DNA of 33,582 nucleotides from Terfezia claveryi. Lineage: Eukaryota > Ascomycota > Pezizomycetes > Pezizales > Pezizaceae. Made by a program: the position numbers and the translations under genes. The notes below the pieces were generated by a model. That model was not told the DNA's origin. It saw only the letters and a list, made by a program, of their open reading frames with translations, and did not search any database. Shown piece by piece: positions 19,001-29,105 of this stretch. Numbering within the stretch: position 1 is the stretch's first letter; each line of letters begins with the position of its first letter. The stretch is from NCBI GenBank assembly GCA_015179025.1, contig WHUX01000392.1, positions 1 through 33,582 on the forward strand. The letters run 5' to 3'.

Positions 19001-19245
19001 GGATTTTTCTTTTTTTCCTATTTATTAGGTATTAGGTTTTTTGAATTATCTTTATGTTTTTGTTTTACCTATATTTCTTATGCCATATTGTTCCAAGGGT
19101 GCAATGAGACGTACGCAGCTATGTTTTGGCTGTCGTACATGAGGACTGGTCCTCAAGCCCCATCCAAAGTTGTTAGTAGCAATAATGATTCTAGTTGTAT
19201 GATCAATTAGGTTCTTGCAGACAAGAACCTTAAGGAGGGAGGCAC
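19001..19245 (+). promoter_or_regulatory. 3' UTR with stem-loop and polypurine tract (outer element)
   Basis: T-rich UTR, then a perfect hairpin (19209-19217 with 19222-19230, AGGTTCTTG/CAAGAACCT, 4-nt loop), then the purine tract AAGGAGGGAGGCAC (19232-19245) that abuts the 3' LTR. Hairpin and tract are both conserved in the copy at 119-155, with a different loop sequence, which suggests the stem matters. Confidence 0.7.
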
Positions 19246-20705
19246 TGTCATGGGGTGATATCCAGCCATACCAAAGGTACTTGGGCCCTCATAGAATGAC
19301 CCTAGAATCTGTATATACTCTAGGTACACTCTTAGCAGTATGGTGCAAACGTTTCTAATACTTATCTATAAAAGTTAAGTATATGAAATGGGTATAAACC
19401 TCGGAATGGTTTATAATCATCTTAGATAGTTAAGACCCTTATGGAACAACCATAGACCCTTGAGGGAGCTACGGTTTAGGTTTCATAAGTATCCGATTAA
19501 AGGTTCAATAGTTATACCCAGATTAATATGCTATCTATATGTATACATATACTAGCTATATTAGCTGTTACCCTAAGTCTTGGCGTTACCCTGAATTGCT
19601 GATTATTACCCTAAACTTAAGAAAATAATTCGGTAAAAATAACTAAAAAAATGAAGGACCGAGGGAGCACTTTAGACCAAAGTGCGTCCAGTGACACTAT
19701 AAGGGAGTGCGTCTAGGACAGAGGCCAAAGGTAGGGCCAAAACATAAAGTTCTTCGAATTTAATGTTTCAAGGTTCTATCTAGGCCTACTCTTCGTCCCG
19801 ATTCCATTTCTGCAATCCTTTTTATGTTCGGAGTTAAACTTATGGAGATATAAGACTTTTAATATGGTCATATAGGTCCACAAAGAAGTTTACTTATTAT
19901 TAGTAATAACTCCATGAATAATTTGGGTATTGAGATAAACTAAGATTCTATAATCTTCTATACGTTGACACCTTTCCAATGGTAATCTACCTCTGACCCA
20001 CGGTTATCTATTCATAGAGTTATGTGCAGTTGAAAATTATTTTCTATAGACACTAGACACTATTAAGTGAATATTGCCAGAAACATAATTAGATGCCTTC
20101 GGATGTTGTCGGATGGTAATTCGATAGTATCGAGGATTGGTAATGTATCTGAAATTGAATTTAGTTGTCTCAAATAAGAGGTCTTTAATGGGATAAGCGA
20201 GCTATAAGCGAAGTATGTATAACATGCTGACATGGGAATATTCTCTACGTTCGGGTTAGTAACCTGTGACAACTAGTACAGATAGCAACTGCATTAATAA
20301 AGGTGTGGATAGCATAATACTTAGGAAGAAATTCCAGGGTAACATGTAGGCCCGCATTTTATAAAATATTTTTATTATAAGAATATTTACGAACACCATG
20401 AGATATAAATAGTGTAAGTAGTTCTGGTTGAATTTATTCTACCATCAGCGAGTATTTGAAAGCAAGAGCACCTTGAGTACACAAAGCCTACAAAGTTCTA
20501 AGTCTTGAGTTAACTTTACGTTTAAGCGACATAGGATTTATTTTGTGTTGCAAAATAAAATCTTTCGTGAGGAACTACTGTTGGACTAAACTTTACTGCT
20601 ATAGGATTGATATTCTGTGTTGCGGAATAGATATCATTGCGGCAGGAAATTACAGCCATCCTAATAGTTGCAAGAGCGCTATCAGTTAATAGAGCCCCCG
20701 TAACA
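19246..20705 (+). repeat. 3' LTR of outer chromovirus (LTR1)
   Basis: TGTCATGGGGTGATATCC...CCCGTAACA, 1460 bp. It is visibly more diverged from its partner at 8391 than the nested pair is, with many differences of the CpG-to-TpG/CpA kind in the first 150 bp. Followed by TACTC and the resumed Plavaka-1 transposase sequence. Confidence 0.93.
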
Positions 20706-22445
20706 TACTCCATATTGTGATTTGGCGATACTACTTCTGCGGTAGAGTGAATCCTGTGTATGGTAGCAACCTACTCTATATTTCATCGAAAACTGCAAGC
20801 CTTTTGTATTTTTCCAAAAACCCATGTATCCACTCCATCAAATCTTTCAGGACACTTAGGTGTATATTATGTAGTATGTCTGTACGTACAATGCTCAGTG
20901 GGCGGACTATAAGGAGAGTCCAAAGTGCATTCTGGATGGGCTTCATATCTAGAGCAGTTAACCTGTTATCGATAATCAATTTCCATCCTGGATAGAAAGG
21001 GGGGGGGGGGGATGGACCCATCATTATTGTTGGCTGCCCACAGGCTCTCATAATGAGTATGGTCACGCTGAGCGTACGGTCGTTTAGGTAATAACCCAAG
21101 CTGATCCCGACTCGCTGTACAAATTGGACACCAGTTGACTTTTATGCAATAGATATTCATATTCTCCATGTGATCAGCAAGCCATGTCGATACAATAGGT
21201 ATACAACGCCGGATGTTCTCATCTCCACATACTATGTCCGACCCACCCACCTTCACAGAGTCAGTCATTGTCAAATGTAATCTGATAATAGTTTGTCAGC
21301 TTACCTCGAACATACTGACTAAGGGTGCCAAGATTCGTTTAAGCAGTCAGTATTGTATGTCAAGGAAATTATGTTCTTGGTTACGGACTGAGAATCCCCT
21401 AAGGGACTTTGTTCATTTCGGGCCAATAGGTAACAGGCCTATTAGGATCCATGCTTGGCTTAATGGCTTATTTCGAATAGCTGATAGGATGTTCCCCACG
21501 CTCATGAAAATGGGCCACAACTTCTTATCGCTAGAAAAGTTGGTTAGGCATGTTTAATCTGACGTTATGAGAATAGGTACTAGGATCGAGCCAACTGGGA
21601 GGGTCATTTGGCGGCCTGTTAGTAGCCGTTTATTTTATAAGGGACTCGATAAAACCTACCTGCATGTTCCACCACTACTCTCCCATATGCATCTCGGTAT
21701 AGACCATGTTTCCTTGTCGATCAAAGTCCTTCTGAGGTTTGAAAACTAGATACTAAGCGTACGCTTTCTGGTGGAGAAGGTAATGAATACACTGTTCAAT
21801 GTCCCGGTAGAAAAATATCACCCCTCTTTCAAGGTGGAAATCTACAGTCCCATACTGCCATGCTGGTTGGTCTATCAGTGCTCGTATTTTATTATGCCAG
21901 GTGTAACCAGACCTATAGCCGACTCCGATAGTCTGAGGCCTATATAGAGGTAGCAGCTCATCTTTGAAAAATTGATCAATTTGCTTCATTGAAGTCTTGC
22001 TCTAATGAAGAAGTGTGCAAGCTTATATTCATAAGTATTGATAAATAGTAATAGTGGATTCCATGATGGGTTCCGAATCTGCGTGAACAATGACTAACGT
22101 ATGACTTGTCCTACTTGGAGTGACTGTGGGAGATACTCCTCAGTACATAGATGAGGACGAGTGGGTCCAATGATACCTGCATAATGCTCGGTAATCTATG
22201 TTGTTGTGACGGTTGAGGTAGCATTCGAACTGTGGGTGGTAAGTCCAATTGTGAGTCTATTTACCGCATCGACGCTGTACTGCCGGCGTCGCTTCAGGGT
22301 ACTTGACAGCCTGTGAGGATCTGGCGTCACCGGTTTTTTGGGGAGGTTGTATGCAGTTCTTTCCCGGGGATTTTTGCGCTGATGTCGCCCATAATGGCCA
22401 GCAACAGTGAACTGAGAATTGCAAAACTGACACCGCATACTCTCC
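20706..22445 (-). pseudogene. Plavaka-1 transposase, N-terminal part (pseudogene)
   Basis: Minus-strand frame starting MRCQFCNSQF at 22438 (C2H2-like finger start with Cys3, Cys6, His19), then IDQFFKDELLP and VIFFYRDIEQCIHYLL (21989-21753), KLWPIFMSVGNI (near 21520), STWLADHMENMNIY and CPICTASRDQLG (near 21190-21110), and WIHGFLEKYKRL (near 20810). Each block has a counterpart in the same order in the Plavaka-2 transposase. Stops and frameshifts are numerous, including one at a G13 run (20999-21011). The last codons before 20706 are continued at 8390 on the other side of the outer chromovirus. Confidence 0.85.
20999..21011 (+). repeat. G13 homopolymer
   Basis: Run of 13 G in the decayed transposase; it breaks the frame and may vary in length in assembly or between isolates. 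Confidence 0.9.
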
Positions 22446-22483
22446 TATCAACTATATAAGTTCCATAAAAAAATGCATGCATA

Positions 22484-23340
22484 GTGGATCTCACATATAA
22501 CAATTAGCCGATTAAGGTCTCAATGCAGACTATGTTGTATTCAGCATGCCATCTTGTTCGAAGTAAGGTGTAAGCTCGACAATATTGGTATGTAACTGGA
22601 CTCTATAGCAACTGAGGTATCTATTTAACACCGCGACTCTGCTACCAAGATATTAGTTTTGTAAAATTTTATGCGGAGTGGATCTCACATACAATGATTG
22701 CCCGAATAGGATCTCGATGTAGACTCTATCTGTATTCGGTGATGTCGTCTTGTTCAAGTAAGGTGTAAGCTCGACATATTGGTATGTAACTGGACTCTAT
22801 AGCAACTGAGGTATCTAAATTAACACCACGTACTCTGCCACCAAGATATTAGTTTTATAAAATTTTATGCGAGTGGATCTCACATATAAGATTGTCCAAT
22901 AGGGTCTCGATACGGACTCTATCTATATTCGGTGATGTCATCTTGTTCGAAGTAAGGCATAAGCTCGACGATATTGGTATGTAACTGGACTCTATAGCAA
23001 CTGAAGTTTCTAACTTAACACCGTGTACTCTGCTACTACCAAGATATTAGTTTTGTAAAATTTTCATGTGGAGTGGATCTCACATACAACATTGCCCAAA
23101 TAAGGTCTCGATGCGGACTCTGTCTACAGAATTAACCCCGAATACTCTACTACCAACAATATAAGTTCAGTATCAATTGTAGAGAAGGGACCACATACAC
23201 CCAATAGCAGAATATTAGGGGCTCACTGGGGACTCTCTGCTACCAGTGGAATCGGTGGTACTCTTAGTTTGAATTCTTGGGGTGCAAGCTGGATGATAGT
23301 AGTATAGAACTAGACCCTATAGTTCTGTAATCATGAAAGT
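22484..23340 (-). repeat. Subterminal ~195-bp tandem repeat of Plavaka-1
   Basis: Copies start at 22484, 22678, 22873 and 23073 (GTGGATCTCACATA), with shared internal landmarks (AGCTCGACAATATTGG, GGTATGTAACTGGACTC, TACCAAGATATTAG). A degenerate fifth extends to about 23340. It lies between the transposase start and the right terminus, as expected for CACTA-type subterminal repeats. Confidence 0.85.
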
Positions 23341-23392
23341 CCCACCGCACTACGTATATTGTCCCAGGTTGCATAGTGTTAGTTGGTACGTA

Positions 23393-23414
23393 ATTATGGC
23401 ACATGTGCCATAAT
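23393..23414. other. Perfect 22-bp palindrome near the Plavaka-1 end
   Basis: Half-site ATTATGGCACA followed by its exact reverse complement TGTGCCATAAT. About 57 bp inside the right terminus. Could be a binding site or cruciform; unknown. Confidence 0.7.
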
Positions 23415-23471
23415 GACTGTAAGTAAGGCGCGCTATATAGCTCGGGGGTGTTTTGTATCCATTTTGTGATG

Positions 23472-24114
23472 CTAGTCTTAGTGCAAACTATCAGAGTTGT
23501 TGTGATTTAGGGAAGAAAATCAAAGGAGAGAAGAGAAGAAAGGAAAACCAGAGTCTTTGAATAATGCCAAGACGGGTTATCATGGTGGAAATTGTATCTC
23601 AGACCGGAAGTTGTGGCAACAGTCTGAGGAGATATTGTAATACGGTCTGAGGTAAGACATTAATATACTAGAAGGGGTTTAAAGTAGAATGTCTTGACAT
23701 TATTTTCGAAGGCCCAGATGTAGCTCCTGACAGTAAGGTTGCAAAAGGTTTCTAGCACAGACTTTGACATGTTTGGTAGCTGGTTAATGTTTTGGGTGAA
23801 ACAAGAAAAATTAGGTCCATGCGCACCTTGTGTATGCACTTGGCGGCGATGTCGTGTAACTGAAACAAAATCACTGGGTGCATTAGTCTGGTTTAGTCTG
23901 GTTGCTTGACATCTCATGGTCAACTTAGTCAGCTTGGCGACCTCGACCTGCACTAGCTTGGCGATGTCTGGTTGGGTCGACGGTCGGCAAGGCTTGTCAG
24001 GGTCATATACTAGACCAGATCAAGAAATTGCACTTAATGTCCATTCCTCAACCAGACTAGGTACCCTCGCAGAGGGATCTCAATTGACCTCGTAGAGAGA
24101 GAACATGGTTTCTC
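23472..24114. other. Unassigned DNA between Plavaka-1 and the tandem array
   Basis: Contains a 97-codon minus-strand frame (23953-23660) without recognisable motif, a purine-rich stretch near 23510-23550, and small repeats of AGCTTGGCGA and AGTCTGGTT. I cannot support a gene here. Confidence 0.4.
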
Positions 24115-25369
24115 ACAGTCCAATCACATATAATATATGCTAGACATTGCCATTAACGTCCTTTCCTCAAGTATGACTAGTTCTGTATATTTTTACGTTC
24201 ACTTATTACTGATATTGATTGAGCAATGTCAAACTTGTATTTACACTGTGAAAGAAAATGCTGTTAGAAATAGGTTTTTCAAAGTCCAATCATATATGAC
24301 CCGAGGATACCGTAGACCTCAACAAGTATATAATTGCTGACAACATCCATTCCCCAACAGAACTAGTCCTGTGCTTGGTGCTGTGCGCTCACACGTTCGC
24401 TTTATTGCAGTATCTTTATCATATTGATCGAGTAATGTCAAACTTGATCTATACGTGAAAGAAAATTACTGTTAGGAATAGATTTTTCAAAGTCCAATCA
24501 TATATGACCCGAGGATACTGTAGACCTGAACAAGTAATTGCTGACAACGTCCATTCCCCAACAGAACTAGTCCTGTGCTCGCTTTATTGCAGCCTCTTTG
24601 TCATATTGATCGAGTGTCAAACTTGATCTACACGTGAAAGAAAATCCCTTTAGTCCAATTACATATGATCGGGGTATTCTCACATAACTAGTGCTGTGAA
24701 AAAAAATCACTGTTTAGGAATGGGTTGCCCAAAGTCCAATCACATATGACTTGGGGATAAGCTAACTCTGGGATAAGCTAGACCTGATCAAGTAATTGCT
24801 GATAACATCCTGTGCATGTTTACTACCGAAAATCACTATATAAGAATAGGTCTGTTTGCAGTTGCTCAAAGTCCAATCACACATGACTCAAGGATATGCT
24901 AGACCTGGTCAAAAAATTGGTGATAACGTCCTGTACATGTTTACAACTGAAAATCACTATATAAGAATAGGTCTGTTTGCGGTTACTCAAAGTCTAATCA
25001 CATATAACTCGGAGATACGCTAGACCTGGTCAAAAAATTGGTGATAATGTCTATTCCACAAGATGACTAGTACTGTACATTTTTTCATCCGCTTTATTGC
25101 AGCTGCTTTGTTATATTGATCAAGCAATATCAAACTTGTGTTTACACTATAAAAGAAAATCGCTGTTTAGTGGAGGGTTGCTTAAAGTCCAATCACATAT
25201 GACTCGGGGATACACTAGACCTAATCAAGTTATTACTAGTAAGGCCCATTCCCCAAAACTAGTCCTGTACAATTTTTATTTTTGTTTATTGCAGTCGCTT
25301 TGTTATATTAATCGAGCAATATCAAACTTGTATCTATACTGTAAAATGAAAAAAAATCGCTGTTTAGTG
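24115..25369 (+). repeat. Degenerate tandem array, ~120-210-bp units, at least eight
   Basis: The anchor AAGTCCAATCACATATGACT recurs near 24115, 24281, 24490, 24652, 24731, 24869, 24988 and 25180. Full units then contain GGGGATACACTAGACCTGAT, CATTCCCCAACAGAACTAGT, CTTTATTGCAGC and GAGCAATGTCAAACTTG. Spacing varies because units have internal deletions. The array stops at TG 25368-25369, where the Plavaka-2 end begins. An inverted copy lies at 31862-32399. Confidence 0.85.
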
Positions 25370-25402
25370 CATCAGCAGAAAAAATTCTGCGTCAGGATGC
25401 AC
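25370..25402 (+). repeat. Terminal inverted repeat region of Plavaka-2
   Basis: CATCAGCAGAAAAAATTCT (19 bp) followed by GCGTCAGGATGCAC. The same two-block layout occurs at 32400 and 32116 and, more weakly, at 6386. Preceded by the dinucleotide TG. Confidence 0.65.
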
Positions 25403-25462
25403 TTTCTACGTTTTCTCCGTCCTATGTGTCACAACAACCCTTTTACCTTCTTTGCATCCGAT

Positions 25463-25508
25463 GCGCATCCTGACACAACTGCAGATACATATCTGTGTCA
25501 GGACGCGT
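25463..25508. repeat. Subterminal inverted repeat of Plavaka-2
   Basis: GCGCATCCTGACAC (25463-25476) and GTGTCAGGACGCGT (25495-25508) pair at 12 of 14 positions. The motif GTCAGGATGC is shared with the terminal block, so it is probably a transposase-binding unit (inference). Confidence 0.5.
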
Positions 25509-25683
25509 CAACTATTTTCATAACGTCCCATGCGTTACAATTTTCCCATACATCCCCACACATAGCCTCCTAATATTCGCCTGGCACCTGTTTTATATCC
25601 GACACTTCACGTTCTTTGTGGCTCTTCCCCCAACTATAGTCACAAGTTTATTATTTCCTAATCATAAATCATATTCCACTTCT

Positions 25684-28614
25684 CTAATCATAAATCGTAT
25701 TCCACGTCTCTAAGTTTATTCTATTATTTACCAACCAACTTTCCCCTGCCTCTAATGGTATCAAATGCGCAATCCCTTCTATTTGTGATATCTTAACTAT
25801 AACCCCTTCCTCACTCATCGGCAATCCAACACGAACCATCCCTTCTGTGCCCTGCACAGCATTTTCCCTGATGCATTGAAGTAGATTCACATGCGCTAAC
25901 CGGTGCACTATTCCTGCCATAGTTATTACTTTGAACAATGTATTGATTCGTCCTGGTATTCGTCCATTTAGCGTCCCTACTGGTGCTTCATCTAATGCAC
26001 ACTGTCTCCTTACCCATATCCAATCGTGTCTTTCCTTCCCTCGAAACTTCTCGGTGCATCTAGCATTGTGCAAAATGAACCCTTCTCTATTGAATTTTGG
26101 CACTGGAATTTGAAGCATCCCATATGAACGAATTTCCTAAACTAACAGCCCGGTAGGGTCAGAATCCATGCTTCTAACTTCCTGCCTTAAAAACGCTTGC
26201 GTTGTCAGCACTAGATCTGGTAAGCCGGTTACACGCTCCAGATCCTCAAGGCTGGGTATTAATCCCAACTCAATTTTCGCCCACAACTTCAAGTAGACCT
26301 GTCCGACACCTGGCGTCACATCTCCGTTTTGCCTAACCTGGTTCTATAGATTAAGTGTCAAGTCCTTCATAGCAAAAGTATGATCCCTTGTGTAGGTAGT
26401 AACTATTTGTGGTGTTGCATTAACCCTATTACTTCGACGGTAAGCATCCTTAAGGCCTTTATGCATGGCTTCACTGATATCTGTAGAATATTGAGCTAGA
26501 GCCCCAAACTTCGGAATCTGTTCAGCATAATGGGAAATTAAATAGACTTTTGGGAAATTGAAGTGCTCCCCTTCTTGTAAAATGTCATTCACCAATTCCC
26601 GACGGTGCAAGGTATTCTCTTAATGCATCCTAACCTTTTCCAATGCTGTGAGGTCTTCCACCAACGATCCCACTTATTCCTTCAACAAATCCTTATGTGC
26701 TTCTGCAGCAGCCTTTCTTGTTTTCTTATCAGCATGGAACCTCAAGAACACAGCTTTAGTTTCATGAAACATACACAAATATTCTTGTAGATAAGAAATT
26801 GTCTTATCCGTATGACTAGGATACTGAGTTATGAGATAGAAGTCAGTGATGCTACGTACGTAGCGAATTGCTTGATTGAACTCCTGTACCTGACCTCCGG
26901 TAGGCCGTGGTTGGTTGGCTTTCTGACGCAACGCCACAGTAAATGTTCCAAGAAAGACTTTACCAAAGTTCCGTATTTCCTTTCCCGACCATTGTGAAAC
27001 AACTGGGTATCCCTTGGTCGGAACTGAAAATCCAGGGTAAGGAGGCAACCGATGCCAGACATAGTCAAACGCATTAATCCGCTCATAGTATTCTAGAAAA
27101 CCTTGAATCCAATCCATTAAATGATTTAACACTCCTAGGAGGATATTATGCAAAACATCTGCTCGAACGAGCTCAGGCGGATTTATATTTGGGACTGACC
27201 ACAAGGTATTTTTGATGTTTTTAACGCCGTTTGCTTTCAAACTGATAGCGTCGGAATTGTTGTACACTGCGGCATAATTTTGATGTGAGTGAGCTGGATA
27301 ACCACTTCCTGAATACTCACCAAGCTTCTCGACGGGGATTGTGCAAGAAGGGCAGCAGTTGTTTGCAATACCATAGATTGTAGCATTTTCCATATGGTCA
27401 GCGAGCCAACAAAAGAGCTTAGGAAAGCATAAGCGTACGTTTCCATCAGCACAAACCATCTCGTAGCCTTTCTGACATCACGCATCAGATAACGGTTTCA
27501 GTAAATGCGCCAAAACATCGTGTATGGTTTGCAACGCCTGAATTTCCTGCATTTCTACCGAATACCCAAGTATTTTGTTGATTCGTTTCGGCCCAATTGG
27601 TAGCAGTGCAATTGGTATCCAGGCATGCATCGTATGTGTATTGCGTATAGTGCTTCCGATATTGCCGATACTTATATAAACAGGCCATAACTTTTTGTCT
27701 CCAGAGAAATTCGTTAGGTGAGTTTCATCTGATGCTAGTAAAATCGGAACAAGTGTCCCGCCTTCGGGTAGCAAAGCCTATCCATTTCAGTTAGTTGGAT
27801 ATCCGACATAGCATACAGAAATTGCTCACCTGAGTGTCTTCCCACCACTTTGCAGCATGGATTTCACTATATACCCTGTTCCCTTCATTGTCGTATTCTT
27901 GCCGCGGGCCCCAGGCCATCTCGCTGGCATAAACCTTTTGGCATAGAAGGTACTTCACTGCTGCAATAATATTCCGATAATAAAAGGCCACCCCTTGAGT
28001 AATGGGTAGTTCACTGTTCCTAAGTGCCAGGAAGGTTCATTTGCCGTCGCGTCGATAAGCTTATACATTGTATACGCTAACCGAAATTTAAACTCATGCA
28101 TTGGATTGAGGCCTTTCAAGAGGTTATCTTTGAAAAACTGGTCGATTTTTGACTGTGAGGTCTTTGTAGAATTGAAGAAGCATGCCAGTCGATAATCAAT
28201 TAGGGTGCGGAATGGAGCAAATAAATTGAAGTTTCGGTCTTCCTCCGGAAATACATGTTGACGTATTGGGTTGCCTGCACGTGGATAGGTGATTGCATGC
28301 TGACTTTCCTCGTCGGATTTTGGTTCAATACAAAAAGTTCGAGCCTCCCTATCAGATCCCTCGCTATGGCATGAATCAGAGTAGTAATCAACATCGGTAG
28401 ATATAATATCGGTAAAATTGACTTCGTCTATATCATAATCTAAATCAACAGTATCTCTGGTGTTGGAGAACCGACGCTTTCGAGACGGTGGTAGTAGCCC
28501 ATTAAGATCCTTCACGTTTTTTTCAGGATGAACCTTCGCCAGATGATTTGAATATACTCCAGCTGAAGTATAGAATCGTGGGCACCATTGGCATAGGGTT
28601 TTGTATCTGTTCAT
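25684..28614 (-). pseudogene. Plavaka-type transposase (Plavaka-2), decayed
   Basis: Would catalyse cut-and-paste transposition. ATG at 28614. N-terminal C2H2 finger CQWCPRFYTSAGVYSNHLAKVH (Cys8, Cys11, His24, His29); acidic linker; KIDQFFKDNLL; FYYRNIIAAVKYLLCQ; a 52-bp intron (27829-27778, GTGAGC...CTAACTGAAATGGATAG) that splices in phase 0 after DTQ; THLTNFSGDKKLWPVYISIG; VCADGNVRLCFP...LADHMENATIYG with CPSC; LVRADVLHNILLGVLNHLM; FNFPKVYLISHYAEQIPKFG; LKDAYRRSNRVNATPQIV; DWIWVRRQ; VNNRI near the end. Damage: one 1-bp frameshift near 27990 and in-frame stops at about 27478 (TGA), 26674 (TAA), 26620 (TAA), 26344 (TAG) and 26137 (TAG), each one C-to-T step from CGA, CAA or CAG. Order and length otherwise match the family. 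Confidence 0.92.
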
Positions 28615-28620
28615 TTTGAA

Positions 28621-28894
28621 ACGTCACGGAGGTTGTAAAATGTTGTAAGAGACAGATTTTGTAGTGTAATATTTTCATTAACAGAATCTCAGGGAATAAG
28701 CTTCATAAGCGCCAAGGCTCCGATCGCACTAAATAAGGGATTCTATCCGACGTGATGTGTTGGATTTTGCCAAGACCGACTGTGCACGATACTCTTGGCC
28801 CCACCCCCCTTCCTAATCTTCTCTCTACTTACTTTCTTTCTTCTACCCCACACCAAATACACAACCTTTGCATCCTTCCTTACTTCCCTCTACC
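28621..28894. other. Intergenic region with CT-rich tract
   Basis: Lies between the divergent transposase start (28614, minus) and a plus-strand ATG at 28895. The last 100 bp are strongly C/T-rich, like many fungal promoter-proximal regions; a shared divergent promoter is possible. Confidence 0.35.
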
Positions 28895-29047
28895 ATGGAG
28901 ACTGCCCTCTACCTCTGGAGTCGGGAGAGCCCTTACCTTTATCTTGTTGCATCTAAATTCAACGCCGCAATCAGCCAACTGAAGCCACTGCGATCACGCT
29001 GGCAAGAACAACAAGATGAGGCTGGGGTGCTTCCTATCCTTAGTTAA
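28895..29047 (+). CDS. Small ORF, 50 codons, unknown
   Basis: ATG in a good context (TACCATGG) after a C/T-rich leader, encoding METALYLWSRESPYLYLVAS followed by an amphipathic Lys/Arg/Gln-rich tail and TAA at 29045-29047. Composition is balanced and unlike repeat-derived ORFs. It could be a first exon, since GT dinucleotides follow, or chance. No homologue recognised. Confidence 0.3.
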   Translation: METALYLWSRESPYLYLVASKFNAAISQLKPLRSRWQEQQDEAGVLPILS

Positions 29048-29105
29048 GGTCCTATCTATTGCATATAAGTTCCGACTTTACTGGTTGGAACACTCTCGTA
29101 GTTTA

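Larger units (their letters stand above)
8391..20705 (+). mobile_element. Outer Ty3/gypsy chromovirus (LTR1 family), 12.3 kb including a nested element
   Basis: Two direct ~1.46-kb LTRs flank a plus-strand internal region with a gag start, RT, RNase H, integrase and chromodomain remnants. Target duplication is CACTC (8386-8390) and TACTC (20706-20710), one transition apart. Removing the element plus one copy rejoins the Plavaka-1 transposase frame. The internal region is interrupted by the minus-strand element 9896-15954 and carries its own deletion at about 16330 that removed most of gag, the protease and the N-terminal RT. Multiple stops and frameshifts make it a dead copy. Confidence 0.92.
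6386..23471 (-). mobile_element. Plavaka-1 DNA transposon (CACTA-like), interrupted by 12.3 kb of retroelement
   Basis: Left terminus CATCACGAAAG at 6386, right terminus TTTTGTGATG ending at 23471 (reverse complement CATCACAAAA). Without the 8391-20705 insertion the element is about 4.8 kb, a sensible size for the family. The minus-strand transposase gene runs from about 22438 to about 7000, with subterminal tandem repeats at both ends (6430-6660 and 22484-23340). The left end matches the other Plavaka-type ends of this window in a 19-bp first block followed by a GC-rich GCG/ACGCC block. Flanking dinucleotides TC and CT do not match, so the outer boundaries are less certain than the interruption itself. 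Confidence 0.6.

Noticed and set aside
22484..25369. Regularly spaced repeats resembling a CRISPR array
   Set aside because: Units are 120-210 bp with similarity across the whole unit and irregular spacing; there are no short identical repeats with unique spacers, and the genome is fungal.
28742..28755. GTGATG followed by TG as the right end of Plavaka-2
   Set aside because: The sequence before it lacks the expected GC-rich inner block, and the flank does not continue the array unit.
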